The notes: generated by a model not told the origin, from the letters alone. Shown: positions 33,116 through 46,282, numbered from the stretch's first letter. The stretch: DNA of 64,000 nt from Straminergon stramineum (GCA_963920665.1 OY987273.1:4528501-4592500), one strand, 5' to 3'. Translations and numbers: made by a program.

Positions 33116-36100
33116 AAGAGTTCTTCTATCCGAGCTAAAGATGTTGCCTTCCCCTTTCTCGAGCTTGATGCACCCCTCGCCGACGTGGAGGCCTCTTTGC
33201 TTCCCTTTCGCAGGTGTGTGCCTTCATCCACAAAGTAAGCGGAATCAAGGAAATTGTCCTTGTCTAGGTTCTCCGACATCACGACGAGATTTTGGAATCT
33301 CTCGTGATAATTGCTGTCTGCAATGGCGAAGTGATCCAACCGACGCATATGCATCACAAGATATGGATGTCAAATAGAAGTAATCAACCAATTCAAGTCA
33401 AATCGACTTAAAACCAATTAGGAACTGGTAGAAGTTTATAATCATCAACATTCAGAAAGGACCGCCATCACATCTATCTTCACGAGAATGAAGATCAACT
33501 CGAATCGACTTGAAATGGAATGCTTACCCAAGTAACACAAACGAATTTTCCACCTGTGAAAACTAAGAGGACGTCTCTTCTTGCGTTACAGAAGAGGTCC
33601 AAAACATGCAAATAGAACTCCATGTGGAGTTCGGTATCGTAGATCCTATACTCTAGCTTGTTGTACAAACTCGGCTTTTGCCACTTAGTGATCTTCGAGA
33701 CTTCGAACCTCCTTGGAATCGATTTCGGCTTAATCCTTGCACCTTTCTTCACCAAGAAGATCAAGTGGACAGGCGCCTTCGCACGAGTGGCACTTGCGGC
33801 TAGGTTTTCTAGGCATTCAACATGCTTTGGGAGGTACTGTGAGAAATGCGCTACGTACGATATGCCAAATTTCCCAGTCCTAATATGTGCCCTCAAGTCA
33901 TCATCTGTCTGCAGGTCATCTCAAATCCACAGCCACACCTCCAGATTGGTCATGTAAGGATCATCCAGCTTCATGAGCAGATCCATGAATGCAAGGAAGT
34001 AGGGAGAGTCTCAAGGAGTTGTCTCCTTGTTGATCACTCCTGGAATGTTCTGAAAGTCGATCAATGCAAGCTTGAGGGAGTCACCCAAGGCGTCATTCCA
34101 TACGTCGTTGCCCCAAGACGATAGTATTTCGTCCTTTGTGTCGTAGGGTCTCAAGTATGATTTGGCATCCGGCTTCTTATACTTCCCCTTGCTTTTCCGG
34201 AAGACCTTAAAGAACTTGGCAGCGTAGGGTGAAATCTCCTGGCAACTTTTGTTCTTGTTCGTTGGTCTCTTCACTTGTGAAAAGAACTCTTCTCTGTGAG
34301 CCATCTAAAGGAGTTGTTTGGTGGCCTTTGTAACATCATAGTTTTGCTTGAATGCCTTCCATTGCTCCTTTTTGTAATCCCCGTCACTATTGAAGAATCC
34401 CAGGCTTGGCTTCTTGAAATACAAGTACTTCTTGACGACTTGCTTTTGTTTATTTCACTCAAGCCATTCCTTCACACTGTAGCAATCTTTAATGACTCTT
34501 GAGACCTTCTTGATGGTCACTTTCGAGTGAAGATGCTCCCTTCCTGGTGTTCTATTCAGCAGATGCAACGCCAACTTTTTGAGATTAGATTTGGGCGTGA
34601 TACCTAACCATTTGAAGAACTCTCGGCTTATCACCCCATCTTTCTCCGCATCCCAATTCTTTGTATCCTTGAATGGCAACAAGGATTCCGGATCAATCAA
34701 TAATCCCTACAATTGGCTGGATATGACCTCTTTCCACAGACCATGCACTTCATCTGATGCGGTGATGATCTTTATTTCATTGTAGATGGTTATATCCACC
34801 ACTTTCTTCTTGTTCAATGCACCTTGGGACTTCTTGACATTGATCATTGCGAAACAAAGTTTCATAGCATCATGAAACTCTTGTACCAAAACAATAAAAG
34901 GGGAGAAGTCAATCACAACAAATCAATGATACAATGTACTAGTGTGAGTGGCTCTCTGAAAGACAAGAATTCAAATCAAGTCAATACGAGTTGAATGGAG
35001 GGGCATAGCGTCCACTTCTTGGCCATGACCAAGTCTCGAGGCGTCTGACTTTGGACGGCTATAGTTTTCCCCACCTTCATCAGCTCTTTTGGGGGAGGCG
35101 GATAGTTGAGACTTATCCAGACGTTTCTTGCAGTTAGTATGTTCGTCGCCCATGTTGGTATATAGTTCTGGAAATGGTTCACCTTGTTATAATATGCCGA
35201 AATTTTTTGAATGATTCTTTCATCTTTATTCCAAACAATGAAACAGTCCGACTCCTTGAACTTCTCAAAATTCTGCTCAGCCTTGAGAATGGCCTTCATT
35301 CTCTTCAATGCCTCAACGCTATGCTAACCATTCACCATCCAAAATTTTCCAGACTTCACGTCTCTATAGTCCAAGGGCCTAGATGAGAGATCTTGAGGCA
35401 TTGTGCAAAAGGTCATCTTCTTGTCTGGATCGGGCATCTCTAGGAAGAACTTTAGTGATGACATTACCCCCTTCTCTTCTAGTCCTCGAATGTTCAAATT
35501 CTGAGGAAGGGTCTCTAGCTGTTCAATCGAGATGGTAAATTTCTTGTCTATTCCAAAGACATAAGAGTCCGTGCACGATGTCTAGTATTCTTCATAAATT
35601 TTCTTGGACTCATCGTAATTCATCTCTTCTTGACTTCCCTATATGTCCTTCGGAAGCATAGTAAGTGCAAACGCCATGCTGTCCTCCTCTAGAACCTTGG
35701 CAATCGCATCTGCAATAGTCTTTCCCCGAGTCTTTGTGCCCACAATGGCGTTGGCGGAGGGTGTACCCCTAGCGTCTCTTTGGGTAGTTTTCTTCTTCGT
35801 CTTATTGTGCCCAATCTCCGTCGTCTAGACGATGAGAGAACTATGGCTCCCTCCCGCTGCATTGTAGGACTTCGTTATGGAGAGAGGCTTCATATTTTTT
35901 GCTCTCTCCACATTCTTCAACTTTAGTTGCTCAAACACTTTGAAAACAGCGTTGAGTCATGATGCTAGTGTCTTCGGCGGTAAGGGCCCTACATTCTTGG
36001 AAACCCACTTCTTCTATTCAATGTGATTCACAATATTTTTCTAAAGCTCATTGAAGTCTCAGTCTTTAAGGCTTCGACATGTAGCGGATATTGAAAAGAT

Positions 36101-36448
36101 GGAGACCTTCAGAGGTATGACATAAGAGAAGACGTATTCCTCAACTTAATCAAGGTTAATCGTCTTGCACGACAAGATCAACATATTATCAAGACTAGTG
36201 CTAACTTCCATGACAGTTTCATATAATGAAACCAAAAGCGTCATGGGACAGTTCTTGTACTTTGTTGTGAAGCTCAAGTGACCAGACGCAGGCATCAAGA
36301 CGATACTCCAGCACTCGACGTGTTCTGGTTCATTCCACATCCAACACTCGCCAAGGATGAATTCGTCTCCATACTCCTTGGGGTTCTCGTCGTCTTCGAT
36401 TATGAATCTTCAGAAGTGTGGCTTCAGTTTTTCAATTTGGTCCTCCAT
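33028..36448 (-). pseudogene. Locus B: truncated ParB/MTase-like paralogue
   Basis: It begins at ATG 36448 (MEDQIEKLK, parallel to MEDQIQNLN in A). Recognisable blocks in order are CWSIVLMP and TKYKNCP (36340 region), the GQH site near 35335 reading G-stop-H-S-V-E-A because the Gln codon is TAG, SAYYNKVNHF (35200 region), EFHDAMKLCFAM (34880), REFFKWLG (34620), SPYAAKFFKVF (34230), LALIDFQNIPGV (34050), and FTGGKFVC (33560), followed across an intron by NLDKDNFLDSAYFVDEG (33280). Frameshifts and stops separate several of these. The two downstream introns carry one (34969-34995) and two (33391-33412, 33495-33515) palindromes. The 3' end is replaced by a D fragment. Confidence 0.6.
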
Positions 36449-36479
36449 TTTTACACATTGATTGACTCTCTGTTTAGAG

Positions 36480-37265
36480 TTTAACTCGATACAAGTTGAA
36501 ATTGAAAGCACTCAAAGAAGTATTTGTTAGATTCTTATTGTTTTTTCTTGTGTTGTTCGTGTTTGTTTTTAAATTTAGATTTAGTTGAGCTGTTAATTAT
36601 GTTCTAGAAGTTTTTCTATTTTCAATTCAAGTCGTATCGACTTGAATGTTCAGATGGGTGATTGTTTTCAATTGTTTAAGTCAATTTCCTGTCAGAGCGT
36701 TTCACTATGAATTGGGTTTTATGATGGATTATTTGTTTTTGTAGTGTGGATGTTGTAGGGTGTAGGGGGCTTCTCTATTTTTAAGATACAAAATATCGTT
36801 CATTTCAAGTCGATACGAGTTGAATTTGTTTGTGTCACTACTAATTGTTTGTGAGATATGCATATGTGTAGTTTAGGATATTTGAGAATCAAATGAATAC
36901 TCATGTCCAATCGAGTTGAATTTGTAATACATTATTGTTGCTATTGACTTTCGTCATGTGATAGACCTAGGAATTCAAGTCGATTCAACTTGAATTGGTT
37001 TGCGGTCCTTCGAATTCTTTGGTGCAATGGTTTTGCCGAGGGTATTTGAGAATCAGATGATTGTTCATGTCGAATCAAGTTGAATCTGTAATGCATTATT
37101 GCTACTATGTACTCTCTTCATATAATAGAGCGAGAAATTCTAGTCGATGCAACTTGAATTTCTTTGGATTCCTTCTACCATTCTACAATAACAAGGTGCC
37201 TTCGAGTTGAACTAATGTCAAGTTGAATCTGCATTGACTTCAATTTCTCTGGACGTGAAACCCCC
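36480..37265 (-). repeat. Palindrome array in the 5' intron of locus B
   Basis: Sites of the form TCAAGTCGATTCGACTTGA occur at about 36480-36500, 36625-36647 (ATTCAAGTCG.ATCGACTTGAAT), 36803-36825, 36972-36996, 37066-37086 and 37138-37160, with half-sites at 36906-36923 and about 37203-37230. A minus-strand acceptor-like CTAAACAG just before the locus B ATG places them in a 5' intron. The arms differ from the AGGTCGA arms used in A, C and the DUF7869 units. Confidence 0.7.
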
Positions 37266-37299
37266 ATGAATTCAAGTCTATGCTATTGCAACTTCAAAA

Positions 37300-40200
37300 C
37301 AGGTAGAACTATGTCTAGGTGGGGAAGTCCTAAATCTCTAAAATGGGAGAAAATGTATCTAAAGCATTAGGAAATGGACTATAGAAAGGATCTCAATATC
37401 TCTAAGCAACCCTAAATGACAGGGTAAGATGAAGAACAATGGATTGCAAGACTTAGAAACAATGAAAACAATAATTATATGAAACACAAGAAGGAGCTTA
37501 CTATCTTTTTGAGACATTCTGAAATTTCCATCACGGTACTGTGGCTTCATGTTCTTGTATTGATTCAATAAGAGGATTCAACATCCTACAATCTGAAATG
37601 CCACATTGCAGAAAATAAGGTTCATGAGAAAGATCTGTGCACAAATCAAAGAAAGAAGAATACAGTAATGCAAAGCAAGAAAAAAGAATGCGCAAACAAA
37701 ATTTTTCCAATGCACCTACAAAACTTGGATCTGGACCAAACAAAAAAGTTCACAGAGAGACACTGAGTAGGACATGTTGTAGGTAGGCAAACGAAAGTCC
37801 AAAACCCTAGCAAATGTGGAAATACACAAGCTTAGAATGCATCCTACAACTAGTAAGCAAATAATACAAAAACCTAGCATACAATAATCATCAAACAAAA
37901 AACTCCAACAACAATGACAAGAAAGAAAAGAAACAAATGAAACTTATGACGATGAGGAAGCAACTGAAGCAACTTTGCAGCACCACTTCAAGAATGAAAC
38001 TCACGCAATCCTACACTATGAAGCTTGCCTCACAACCTTCCTTCCCTACTCACACAATCCCCTAATGATGCGCACAAAAATTTTGCAAACACAACGCAAA
38101 AAACAGACACCTAGAAACGGAGGCATTACAACAAGCAAGAAGCAGAAAGCAGGACCTCAAAATGACCAAGAAGATAGGAAGAAGGATATCTTGCAAAACC
38201 CTAAACCCGCAAGGTACCCTATACCTATGTGGTACTTTAAAGCACCTTTTCTTTTTTAATTTGTAAGAAAAGGTCAAGATGTTGATTATTTAGAATTTGG
38301 TGAAGTATTTTATTACTACAATCTACATTCATCTACCTTTTGGACCAAAAAATAAATTTCAATAATTTTCATGTACTTTTTCATCCAAATTTGGCTACTT
38401 CATCCACCTTTTCAATAGAAATGGAAATGTTCTTGTGAAAAAAGATTTCTTTTATCTGGTATAAAGTACACATTCATTTTGAAAATTCTTAAGTAGAAGT
38501 AGGTCCAACATTACAAGGAGAATGGAATCATCAATACATGGCTTGAACACGGGTCCCTAAATATAGAAATCTTACTAGTGAGATGGCTCTAGCAAACCTA
38601 ATGTTGTCAAACAATTTATTTTGAAAAATAGTGGAATTTGCATTCATCAATGAATTGTGTATAGTATTTCTTCAAGAAAATGCTCCTAAACCGCCTAAAA
38701 AGGAACATTGTTCATATTAACTTTCACATCAAATGGAATGAATGAAAGCTTAACATGTGGACATAAATAAAATCTTCTAGGAAAAAAAATTTTAAAGTTT
38801 CATTGGAATATTTAGAAGATTTAGATTCAACAAAAAAATTCACTTGACCATGCACATCCACTACATGCTTGAACAAATCACTCAGCCCCTTGCTGCCTTT
38901 GCCCACTTGCATATATATAGATTTTTTTTTCTTACAATGGCCTGAAATATTGATTGGCTTAATTTCTCTCCCAAAATTATCCACATTGACCATTTTATAT
39001 AGGGTTTGACTTTGGCATAGTTTTCCTCTAAATCAAAACTTCCTTTCATATATGGAAATAAAACTTGAAGAATGACAAGAGGAAGATATAGAAGACTAGT
39101 CAATTTTGGGGGGCATTTAGGAGTTATGAAAAGCAAAGTAAACCTTGTCATCTTGTCCATTTTTTTCTCTTAGAAGTTTGTGAAAATTGAGTTAAAAAAT
39201 GGATCCTATACACATTATTCTTTATTAAAAAGATAAATAGATACTATGATTGGAGTGCCTACAGAAACACATGCTTCATAATTACTTTCACAATACTAAT
39301 GTAAATGAAATTAACCAATCTCTCTATGTTTTGACCAAAATTTATTCTATAAGGAATCGATTAAAGAAATTATTTAAAACTTTAATCTATGCTTTTTCTA
39401 TGCATGAGCTTGACCATTCTGAACTTTTTTCCCAAACATCGAGTAAAATCTTAATTATATTCCCATGAATGGAATTTATTTTTCCATCCTAAAATGAAAT
39501 TTCCAAAAATCTTGCTAAAAACTAAGATCGTAGGGACCAAATCAAACCTTGAGTTGTCTCCCAAGGGAACAGTTGGGACATTTGGATTAAGGGGTTGATG
39601 AAAATAGAACAAGGAAAAGGTTTTTGAACAAAAATTAGTCCGCCTAATAAATTATAGAAGTCAATTGGAAATCAATTGGAGTCAATTTTTTAAGATGACC
39701 GCATTCAAATGGAAATAAAAAAAAATCTTGTTATGACTTCTACAACAATTAACTTTCATATGGTTGTTTGTGTTTAGAATTTTGAAGAACTATTGTAAGC
39801 AAGACAAACTATTAGGGTAAAAGAGAAATTTGTATTAGTATGGCAATTACATTTGTTTGATGATTTAAAAAAATTGGAAGGGCACTTTCAAAAGGTAACT
39901 ATGACAATAAAATTCTTTACTTTCCCCCCAAAAGGTAAAGGATTTGATTTGTGTGAGGTTTTGAAAGGCCTATATGTATCATAATTGAAGACTCTTAAGC
40001 TTACTATTATATCTTATTTTCCAATGTTCAGCAAAATCTGCCAATTTCACTTCATTTCAAATCTAGAAATTTGTCTTTTCATTATCAATTTCCTTGGGAA
40101 ATGTTCCCAATAGGTTCAATAAAGTTTGTTCTTGTTTTTCAACATTTTGAATTTAACCCCTAAAGGACCATTGTCCCTTCAAGGGACAAATGAGATTTTG

Positions 40201-42480
40201 GGCAAGTACCTATGGTCTCAATTTTTGTCTTGATTTTGTGAAACTTCTTATGAAGATAGAAAAATTGATTAGCTTCGTGAGAATATAATTTTTTTTTAAT
40301 TTGGTGCCCGGGAACAAAAGTTATGCCCACATAAGCCCAGAACAAGGGAGAGGGGGCAACAAAAAAAGTTTCAAAAATTTGAATATTTTTATTTTTTATT
40401 TTTTCCCCTTATAGATTGTATTTTTTTCTACATGGTAAGCTTTTATTCATTCCATTTGGATTTGTTATGAGAAAGTTATAGACAATCTTGTTTTTCGGGC
40501 ACGTAGAGCATCTTCTTGAAAAAATAACTTATAGGATTCATTTCTAAATGCAATTTTTACAACTTTTCCAAAAAATAAGGTCCTTATCATTTCATTTGCC
40601 TTCTAGAACAATCTCACCATTGGGATTAGTGAATTTTAATTCCATCTTAGAGATATTAATAATTTGGATTTTCCTTCTATCTTGTACCTACTTCTACTTA
40701 ACAATTTTTTAAAGAATCAAAATTAATGTTTTTTGTATTTTTTTTTAACATTGTATGCCGTGTAACACTTAAGAGATAATGGAGTGGTGCATGGGGATTA
40801 AACATCATTGATAAAGGTAATTTGGAAGTGAAAGATAATCATCAACGTCATTTTACATGATCTTCTATATAAATTGGAAATTCCAAAATGTAGCCCTACT
40901 CATTATGTAATGAAGTACATACTTTTACATATTTGTATACATCAAATGCAAATACTCGATGCAATTCCAAATTCTGCATATTAGGTATTTGAGCATTTAT
41001 ACTTTTTAGATTTGTTTAGGCATACAATTGCATACCATATCATTGAATAGGCTCTTGGAAAAAAAGAACCTAAACATAAATATTATAATTGACATTGGAA
41101 ATTAATGCCCCAAAACTATAGCATGTCAAAAACATCGTATGACCTCAATCTAGATTGAAACTTATTGAAACTTACTCATATAATATGGAAACTTACTACC
41201 TATGTGTGAATGTAATTTTCCTTCAATCGGTGTCGAGGAGCTAAAGTTATGGCACACTCAAACAACCAAAAGTTGAACTCCATTGGTGCCAAAAAAATCT
41301 AGAAGAATATGAAATTAAATTTTCAATTTGTTATCCTTAACCCCTTTAACCCATAACCCCTAAATGCCCAAGGCACCAGATTTTGGTGTTTTAGGGTCTT
41401 TGAAGTTAAGTAGAGCCCAACAAAATTGCTATTATTATTAGTTTATATTTGTAGAAAAATCTTTTTGAAGTCTAGTTTTTAGGATAAAAAAACTAATCTT
41501 AAAAAGGAGGGATTCTAATTTTTCTATTCAATATTTTGTGCAAGGATGCCCATTGCAATTTTGGCCTCCTATAGTGTTGAGGGCTATTGGAAATGAGCCT
41601 CAAATACACGAGATGTTCGAATAAAAATTACATGAGAATCATAGTTAAGAAAATTGTAGAATACATTTTGGCCAACCGTAAATTGATTGGCGTTGTGCAT
41701 GCTAAGCCCTATAACCTCATGGTTTTTTAGTGACCAACTTTTTAGAGTTGACATGTGCAAAGAGAATTGATAAATTTTCAGACTTTTAACACCCACATGA
41801 TCAATCATTATAATATGTCAATCCATATTTGATATTGTTATATTTTCTTTTCCTATGTGATCTTTAACATGTCTAGTTTGAATTTGTATGGTTATAATTA
41901 AAAAAAATTGCTATACCTTATGAAAATGTTGATTTATGGTACAATTTAGAACAAATTTCAAGAAGCTCCAAATAGGCCTTGGGCATTTAGGGGTTAAACC
42001 CTATACCCTAAACCCTTAAACTTTTAAACCGTATACCGTATACCCTAAGATAGAAAAAAAAACCCACCTCAAACCCTACAACAACAACTCGTGCCATAGT
42101 AGTGCATGAACTGACAACACAAGTAGTCTACTTGTATAGATTGAGCATATGTCTTTCCTAAAGTTATTTTTAACATCTGTAAAAAGTGGTCTAAAATTCC
42201 TTCCGAAATCCTTGGACAGATAAGTGGAGTATTTGAAATGCTAATTGAAAAAGGTGTATAGCTGCATTATGTGTATGCACATGCATTTGGATAGCCAACT
42301 AAAGTAGTAATGCGGCCACTTTCTAGCACGAGAGTTTTCTTTTACATTAATGAGGAATCTGGCTACTTTTTGGAAACAAACTATTCCCTGATAAAAATAC
42401 CCCATGACTATAGCCAACTATTAGAAAGTTGTCTAGAAAAACCAAGCGGTCCCGCATGTGCCTTAATTTGAATCACTGAA
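37300..42480. other. AT-rich stretch without a recognisable gene
   Basis: Long A/T runs, and isolated short frames with no motif. Weak CCCTAAA-like words occur near 41340 and 41990-42050. It contains one SINE-like segment (38540-38600). Confidence 0.5.
38540..38600 (-). repeat. SINE-like or tRNA-derived fragment
   Basis: The minus strand reads AGAGCCATCTCACTAGTAAG, then about 20 nt later GACCCGTGTTCAAGCC, which fits a Pol III B box (GTTCAANNC). No full cloverleaf is seen. Confidence 0.3.
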
Positions 42481-42995
42481 GTTTGCACATTGAATGCAAG
42501 TCTCTTAAAATATGTGTGGATCATGCGTGGATGACCGTGTAAATGCCCCTCCAACTTCTCCCACAGAGATTCTCCCGCCTACGGGCTTTGCTGTATCTAC
42601 TCTAGGGCAAAAGACTACACCATTCTCCTCCTCATTTCTTGATCGTTTTGTGGTATCTTGTGTTCACGTCTTATGTTTCAGACATTGCGTTTGCACTAGT
42701 GTGGAGTGCGCCATTGGAGTTTGCTGTTGCGTTTGCGCTTGTCATCGGTTTCCCTATGATCAGCTACTCGGTAGTTCCACAATTTCCTTGTCCGTCCTAA
42801 ACACTTGATCCTCCAAGCTATGCCATCTCTTCTTAGGTTTTCTTCAAATGCACATAACCTTGATAGTACTCTCTGCTACTACGGGGACGTCTAGAATACC
42901 TTGTAGGATGATTGTTTTCAGTAGCTACCTGAACATTCTTTTCATATCAGTAGAGTTGAAACTAGTATGTGTAACACATATTGATTCACATAATT

Positions 42996-43178
42996 TTATC
43001 CAGTACTGTGAAGTTCCTTTCCATTGCAATTGCAGAGCTTGGCTTCCACAATTGTTTTGGTGGGTGAATTGAAAACAGGACAATTCTTGTAAAATGCGTT
43101 GAATTTTGTAGAAGTCATGTCCATAGGACTACTCTTTAATAGATTTACAATAATGGAAATGATAGCGGGGATGAAACC
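42996..43178 (-). pseudogene. Fragment E: possible N-terminal exon of another ParB/MTase-like paralogue
   Basis: The minus strand encodes SPMDMTSTKFNAFYKNCPVF..PTKTIVEA, which resembles the start of B (LSFTTKYKNCPMTLL..YETVMEV) and A/C (KYK(N/D)S...YDEK(V/I)KD). It lies just downstream of a palindrome-rich stretch, as the first coding exons of B and C do. The remainder of the gene is not detectable below 42996. Confidence 0.35.
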
Positions 43179-43187
43179 TGATGCATT

Positions 43188-44146
43188 ATTCAAGTCGATT
43201 CGATTTAAATTAGAAGAACTTTAGGAAAATGTATCCCTACTTACTGATTAGAAATATCAGTAATTGCATTACTGAGGTTCAACTCGAGTCGAGTTGAATT
43301 AGAGAAGTCAATACCTAGTCGGATCGAAGAGGTCCTCGACAATAGGTGAAAGTATAAGTGTAAAATTGATACGTGAGCGAGATGTAGTGAAAATCACTAT
43401 TTGACTGAATACTAGACCTAAACCATAATTTAACTTTGACTGACTTGGGTTCCTGAGAAGATATAAAGAGTCTCTGGTTCAACTTGACTCGAGTTGAATT
43501 GATAAGAAGTGGAAGTTGAAGAATTTGGAAGATTTTAGGTTAATGCAATGAGTTAGAGAATATGTGAAGACTTTTATATAATAGATCCAGATGAAAAGAT
43601 ATAGTGACTTTGATGCGAGAATTTATCCTTTTCAACTCAAGTCAACTTGAATTGAATGATCGTACAATGATATTGTAAGGAATGTAGTACTATGGACTTC
43701 AGATTGGAGAAGTGATGGTTTAACTCGATTTGAGTTGAAGTGATGATAAACCATACTGTATTCTATCTCCGAATTCCTATGATGTAGTAGATTATTTTGT
43801 GCATCAATTTAGTAGATTAGACTTGGGAGATGACAACATCTACATTAGATCTATACTCTATAAGGTAGAAAAACATTTGAGTTTCATCACTGTAATTTAA
43901 TGAGTCTTAAGGATGGTTTATGTATAAATTATTTTGAAGATTATAGGTTCATCTGACGGGACCCTAACAAAAAAAAGTACTTGCGGGATTCAATCTTTAC
44001 AGTAGATTGAATTGGGGGAATGTAGAGTCTCATAATTGATCTCTCTCAATGATGCGATTGGTTTGATTTATGATGATGAGAATACTTCATCATTGACTAT
44101 AGTGTTATATGTTTCTGTGAGAAATCAACTCAATTCGAGTTGACTT
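43188..44146 (-). repeat. Palindrome array of the TCAACTCGA-N-TCGAGTTGA type
   Basis: Sites occur at 43188-43210, 43278-43298 (perfect, core TCAACTCGAGTCGAGTTGA), 43478-43498, 43631-43651, 43719-43739 and 44125-44143. This is a third arm type. It probably marks the 5' intron of fragment E, and its far side is abutted by the 3' terminus of locus C at 44200. Confidence 0.7.
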
Positions 44147-44199
44147 ATCATATGCTACTGTGTATTGTAGCTATTATTTGATTTGGTGAATATTTCCAT

Positions 44200-44245
44200 A
44201 ACACAATATTCATTAAAATGAGAGATTTCCAATGAAATGAGAGGT
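44200..44245 (-). repeat. 3' terminal motif of locus C element
   Basis: The minus strand reads CCTCTCATTTCATTGGAAAT, then CTCTCATTTTAATGAATATTGTGTT, ending at 44200. Its last 15 bp are identical to the termini of the two DUF7869 units (10384-10398, 62639-62653). Confidence 0.55.
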
Positions 44246-44541
44246 ATTAAGCACTAGTTTTGACACACAAATTCACGCAAGACCCCTCTAATCTCATGGA
44301 AGAGTATTGAAGAACGTGGCAGAAGGTGACTCTATTTTTAGAAACTCTTGTATGTATAATCACATTTGATTGTCATATAGAACTCCTATATATATTTTGA
44401 GTTCCTCTTCACAAAAGGATCGTGACAACGCCTAAAACTGCTGTGAGTATGATTCACCCCATCATTGAGTTGTAAGTAACTGCATATCTGCACAATGCTT
44501 ATATGTATGTATAGACTCTGTATCAAAAATATGAACAACAT

Positions 44542-45240
44542 CTATATGTCCAATTTACTCTTCAGCAATTCCATGGCCTTCATAATTTCGGGTCCACGAC
44601 TATATCCGTTATCATTCTTCTTATATTCCCTTAGCCCTTGAAGCCGTTGGAGTCGTAAGATCTTTCGATCCCAAGCATTGAAAACCGGTGGAGCATATCT
44701 ATTGGGTGGCACTCCATCGTGCATCTTGGTCTTCCATACACCTAGACATTGTGCTCGCGGACAAGGAATAGGAGGCCCATGAGATCGGACATGGAGAACT
44801 TGTTTGCATACTTCCATTGGTAGGGGATTCTTCATCTCCATTGTGGAATTTGGAATTCCCACATCTTCATACAATTTTCTTTGTGGCATTCTCCTCGAGG
44901 CAGATGGCGACATTCTGGAAGCCATAGGATCTCTGGATTTCAAAGGAGAAGGTGAGCATGATTTTGGCAGCCGAGGAGCTCCATTAGGCGGACTATCCAC
45001 AACCCCGTCTTTTATGGGCCCGATTGAAAAGTCCATTGTTGAATTGGTAGTGGCCGCCAATCACAAGAAGTTCCCTGTGCTGAGAATAGCGTTCTGGCCA
45101 TAGTCCAGGACAGAGTCCATTGATGTCGTACATGGAAGAGTGGCATCTTGGAATGGAGATGGCGCGTTGTCGAAACTCTGCTATCAAGCGGCGCTCAGAG
45201 TTTCTCCACGTAAGAAGTTCAGAGGGATTCACAACTAGTA
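44542..45240 (-). pseudogene. Locus C: conserved tail exon(s) of unknown function
   Basis: The frame AATTNSTMDFS, GVVDSPPNGAPRLPK, MPQRKLYEDVG, FNAWDRK and NGYSRGPEIMKAMELLKSK ends at TAG 44542. It matches the A tail exon closely but is uninterrupted from about 45060 on. A TAG lies just upstream (NFL-stop-LAATT, where A has NFLGSAATT). A further upstream exon (LLTWRNSERRLIAEFRQRA) ends near 45075. Palindromes at 45294-45310 and 45415-45433 lie between this and the FCP1 part. Confidence 0.55.
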
Positions 45241-45510
45241 ATACAAACGAGCAGCATGTAGTGGACTTATCCAATAAACATAGACAAACACATCAGGTCG
45301 AAGCAACCTAAACGACAACATTGAGTCTCCCATTGACAAACATCAAATCAACATTTAATACAAAAATTGGATTCGACAAACTTGAAATGAACGCGCTTAA
45401 TGACTACATACAAATAAGGTCGATCTGACCTAAAATGCGCAAAGAATGAAATATCCCGATTTGACTTCCTAGTAGCTCAAATGGACCTAATCTATAGAAA
45501 CAAAAGTATC

Positions 45511-46282
45511 CTATTTCAAAGTCAAGGACACTCTAACCACTTCCATAATCCTATTATACTCTCGACGACTCCGTTCGTCACAGAGCATTTTCTGCCCCAT
45601 TTTCCCCTTACTATTCCCCCTGAACGATTTGAGCCCTTGATCTCGAGCGTCGTGCACACGCCTAAACCAAGGAAGAAGAACGTCCAAAAGGAATGAGTCC
45701 TTCGGACCATTCCCACTGTGACTCCAAGTGTCTGGGAGTACGACGTTCTCTGCGTTGTTTATGACATGCTTAACAAGACTGTCATCCACTACAATGGTGT
45801 TCTCGGGCGTGAAATTCCCATAAGAGCCATTGAACAACGTATCAAGGTTTTTCAGGATAAGTTCCTTGCTCGTCTCTGGCTCTTTGAACGTGGTGACTTG
45901 ACTTGAACCATCCTTGCACTTGAGCTTCATGCATGAATCTTGTCCTAATACGAGGAAGGGCATTCCCAGATCCCGAAAGAGATATGCACAGACTTCTTCA
46001 GCGGTGGACTTCTTTATTGAGCTCCACATCGAAACAAAAGCTACTTGGCCTAAGTCATGCAGGAATTGTGCGCACCCCAGCCGGACGTACATAGCCTTCG
46101 GCCCCACAACCGCAGGAATCATGGCGGAATGGGGCTGTGACGCGTCACTGACGTGCCTCGCCCAACCCTTCACTTTAGCATCCTCGCAAACACATAATAA
46201 TCCATTCAGGTCCAAGACGATGTTGAGCCATTTCTCGGTCACCTTGGACCTCAATGGAACGTTGACTTCATTCGACGATTCT
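45511..46282 (-). CDS. Locus C: FCP1-like HAD phosphatase domain exon
   Basis: An uninterrupted frame of about 250 codons resembles the A copy closely. Motifs are KWLNIVLDLNGLLCVCED (motif I with DLNG), VAFVSMWSSIKKST (motif II), PFLVLGQDSC, a Lys-containing LKEL segment analogue (PETSKELILKNLDTLFNG) and ENTIVVDDSLVKHV (motif IV, Ser-Leu in place of Ser-Pro). A minus-strand intron 46486-46283 (GTACAT...TTGTAG) separates it from the upstream exon. This intron, like its counterpart in A, has no palindrome. The domain is the best-preserved coding piece of the locus. Family members dephosphorylate Ser-rich tails such as the RNA polymerase II CTD, but the DLNG variant has uncertain activity. Confidence 0.6.

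Noticed and set aside
36480..37265. Transcription terminators
   Set aside because: The palindromes lack T-runs, lie in predicted introns of eukaryotic genes and recur at the same intron positions in paralogues.
44804..45103. Plus-strand frames opposite locus C and other antisense frames of 80-140 codons
   Set aside because: They are antisense shadows of the conserved minus-strand exons and show no conservation of their own.
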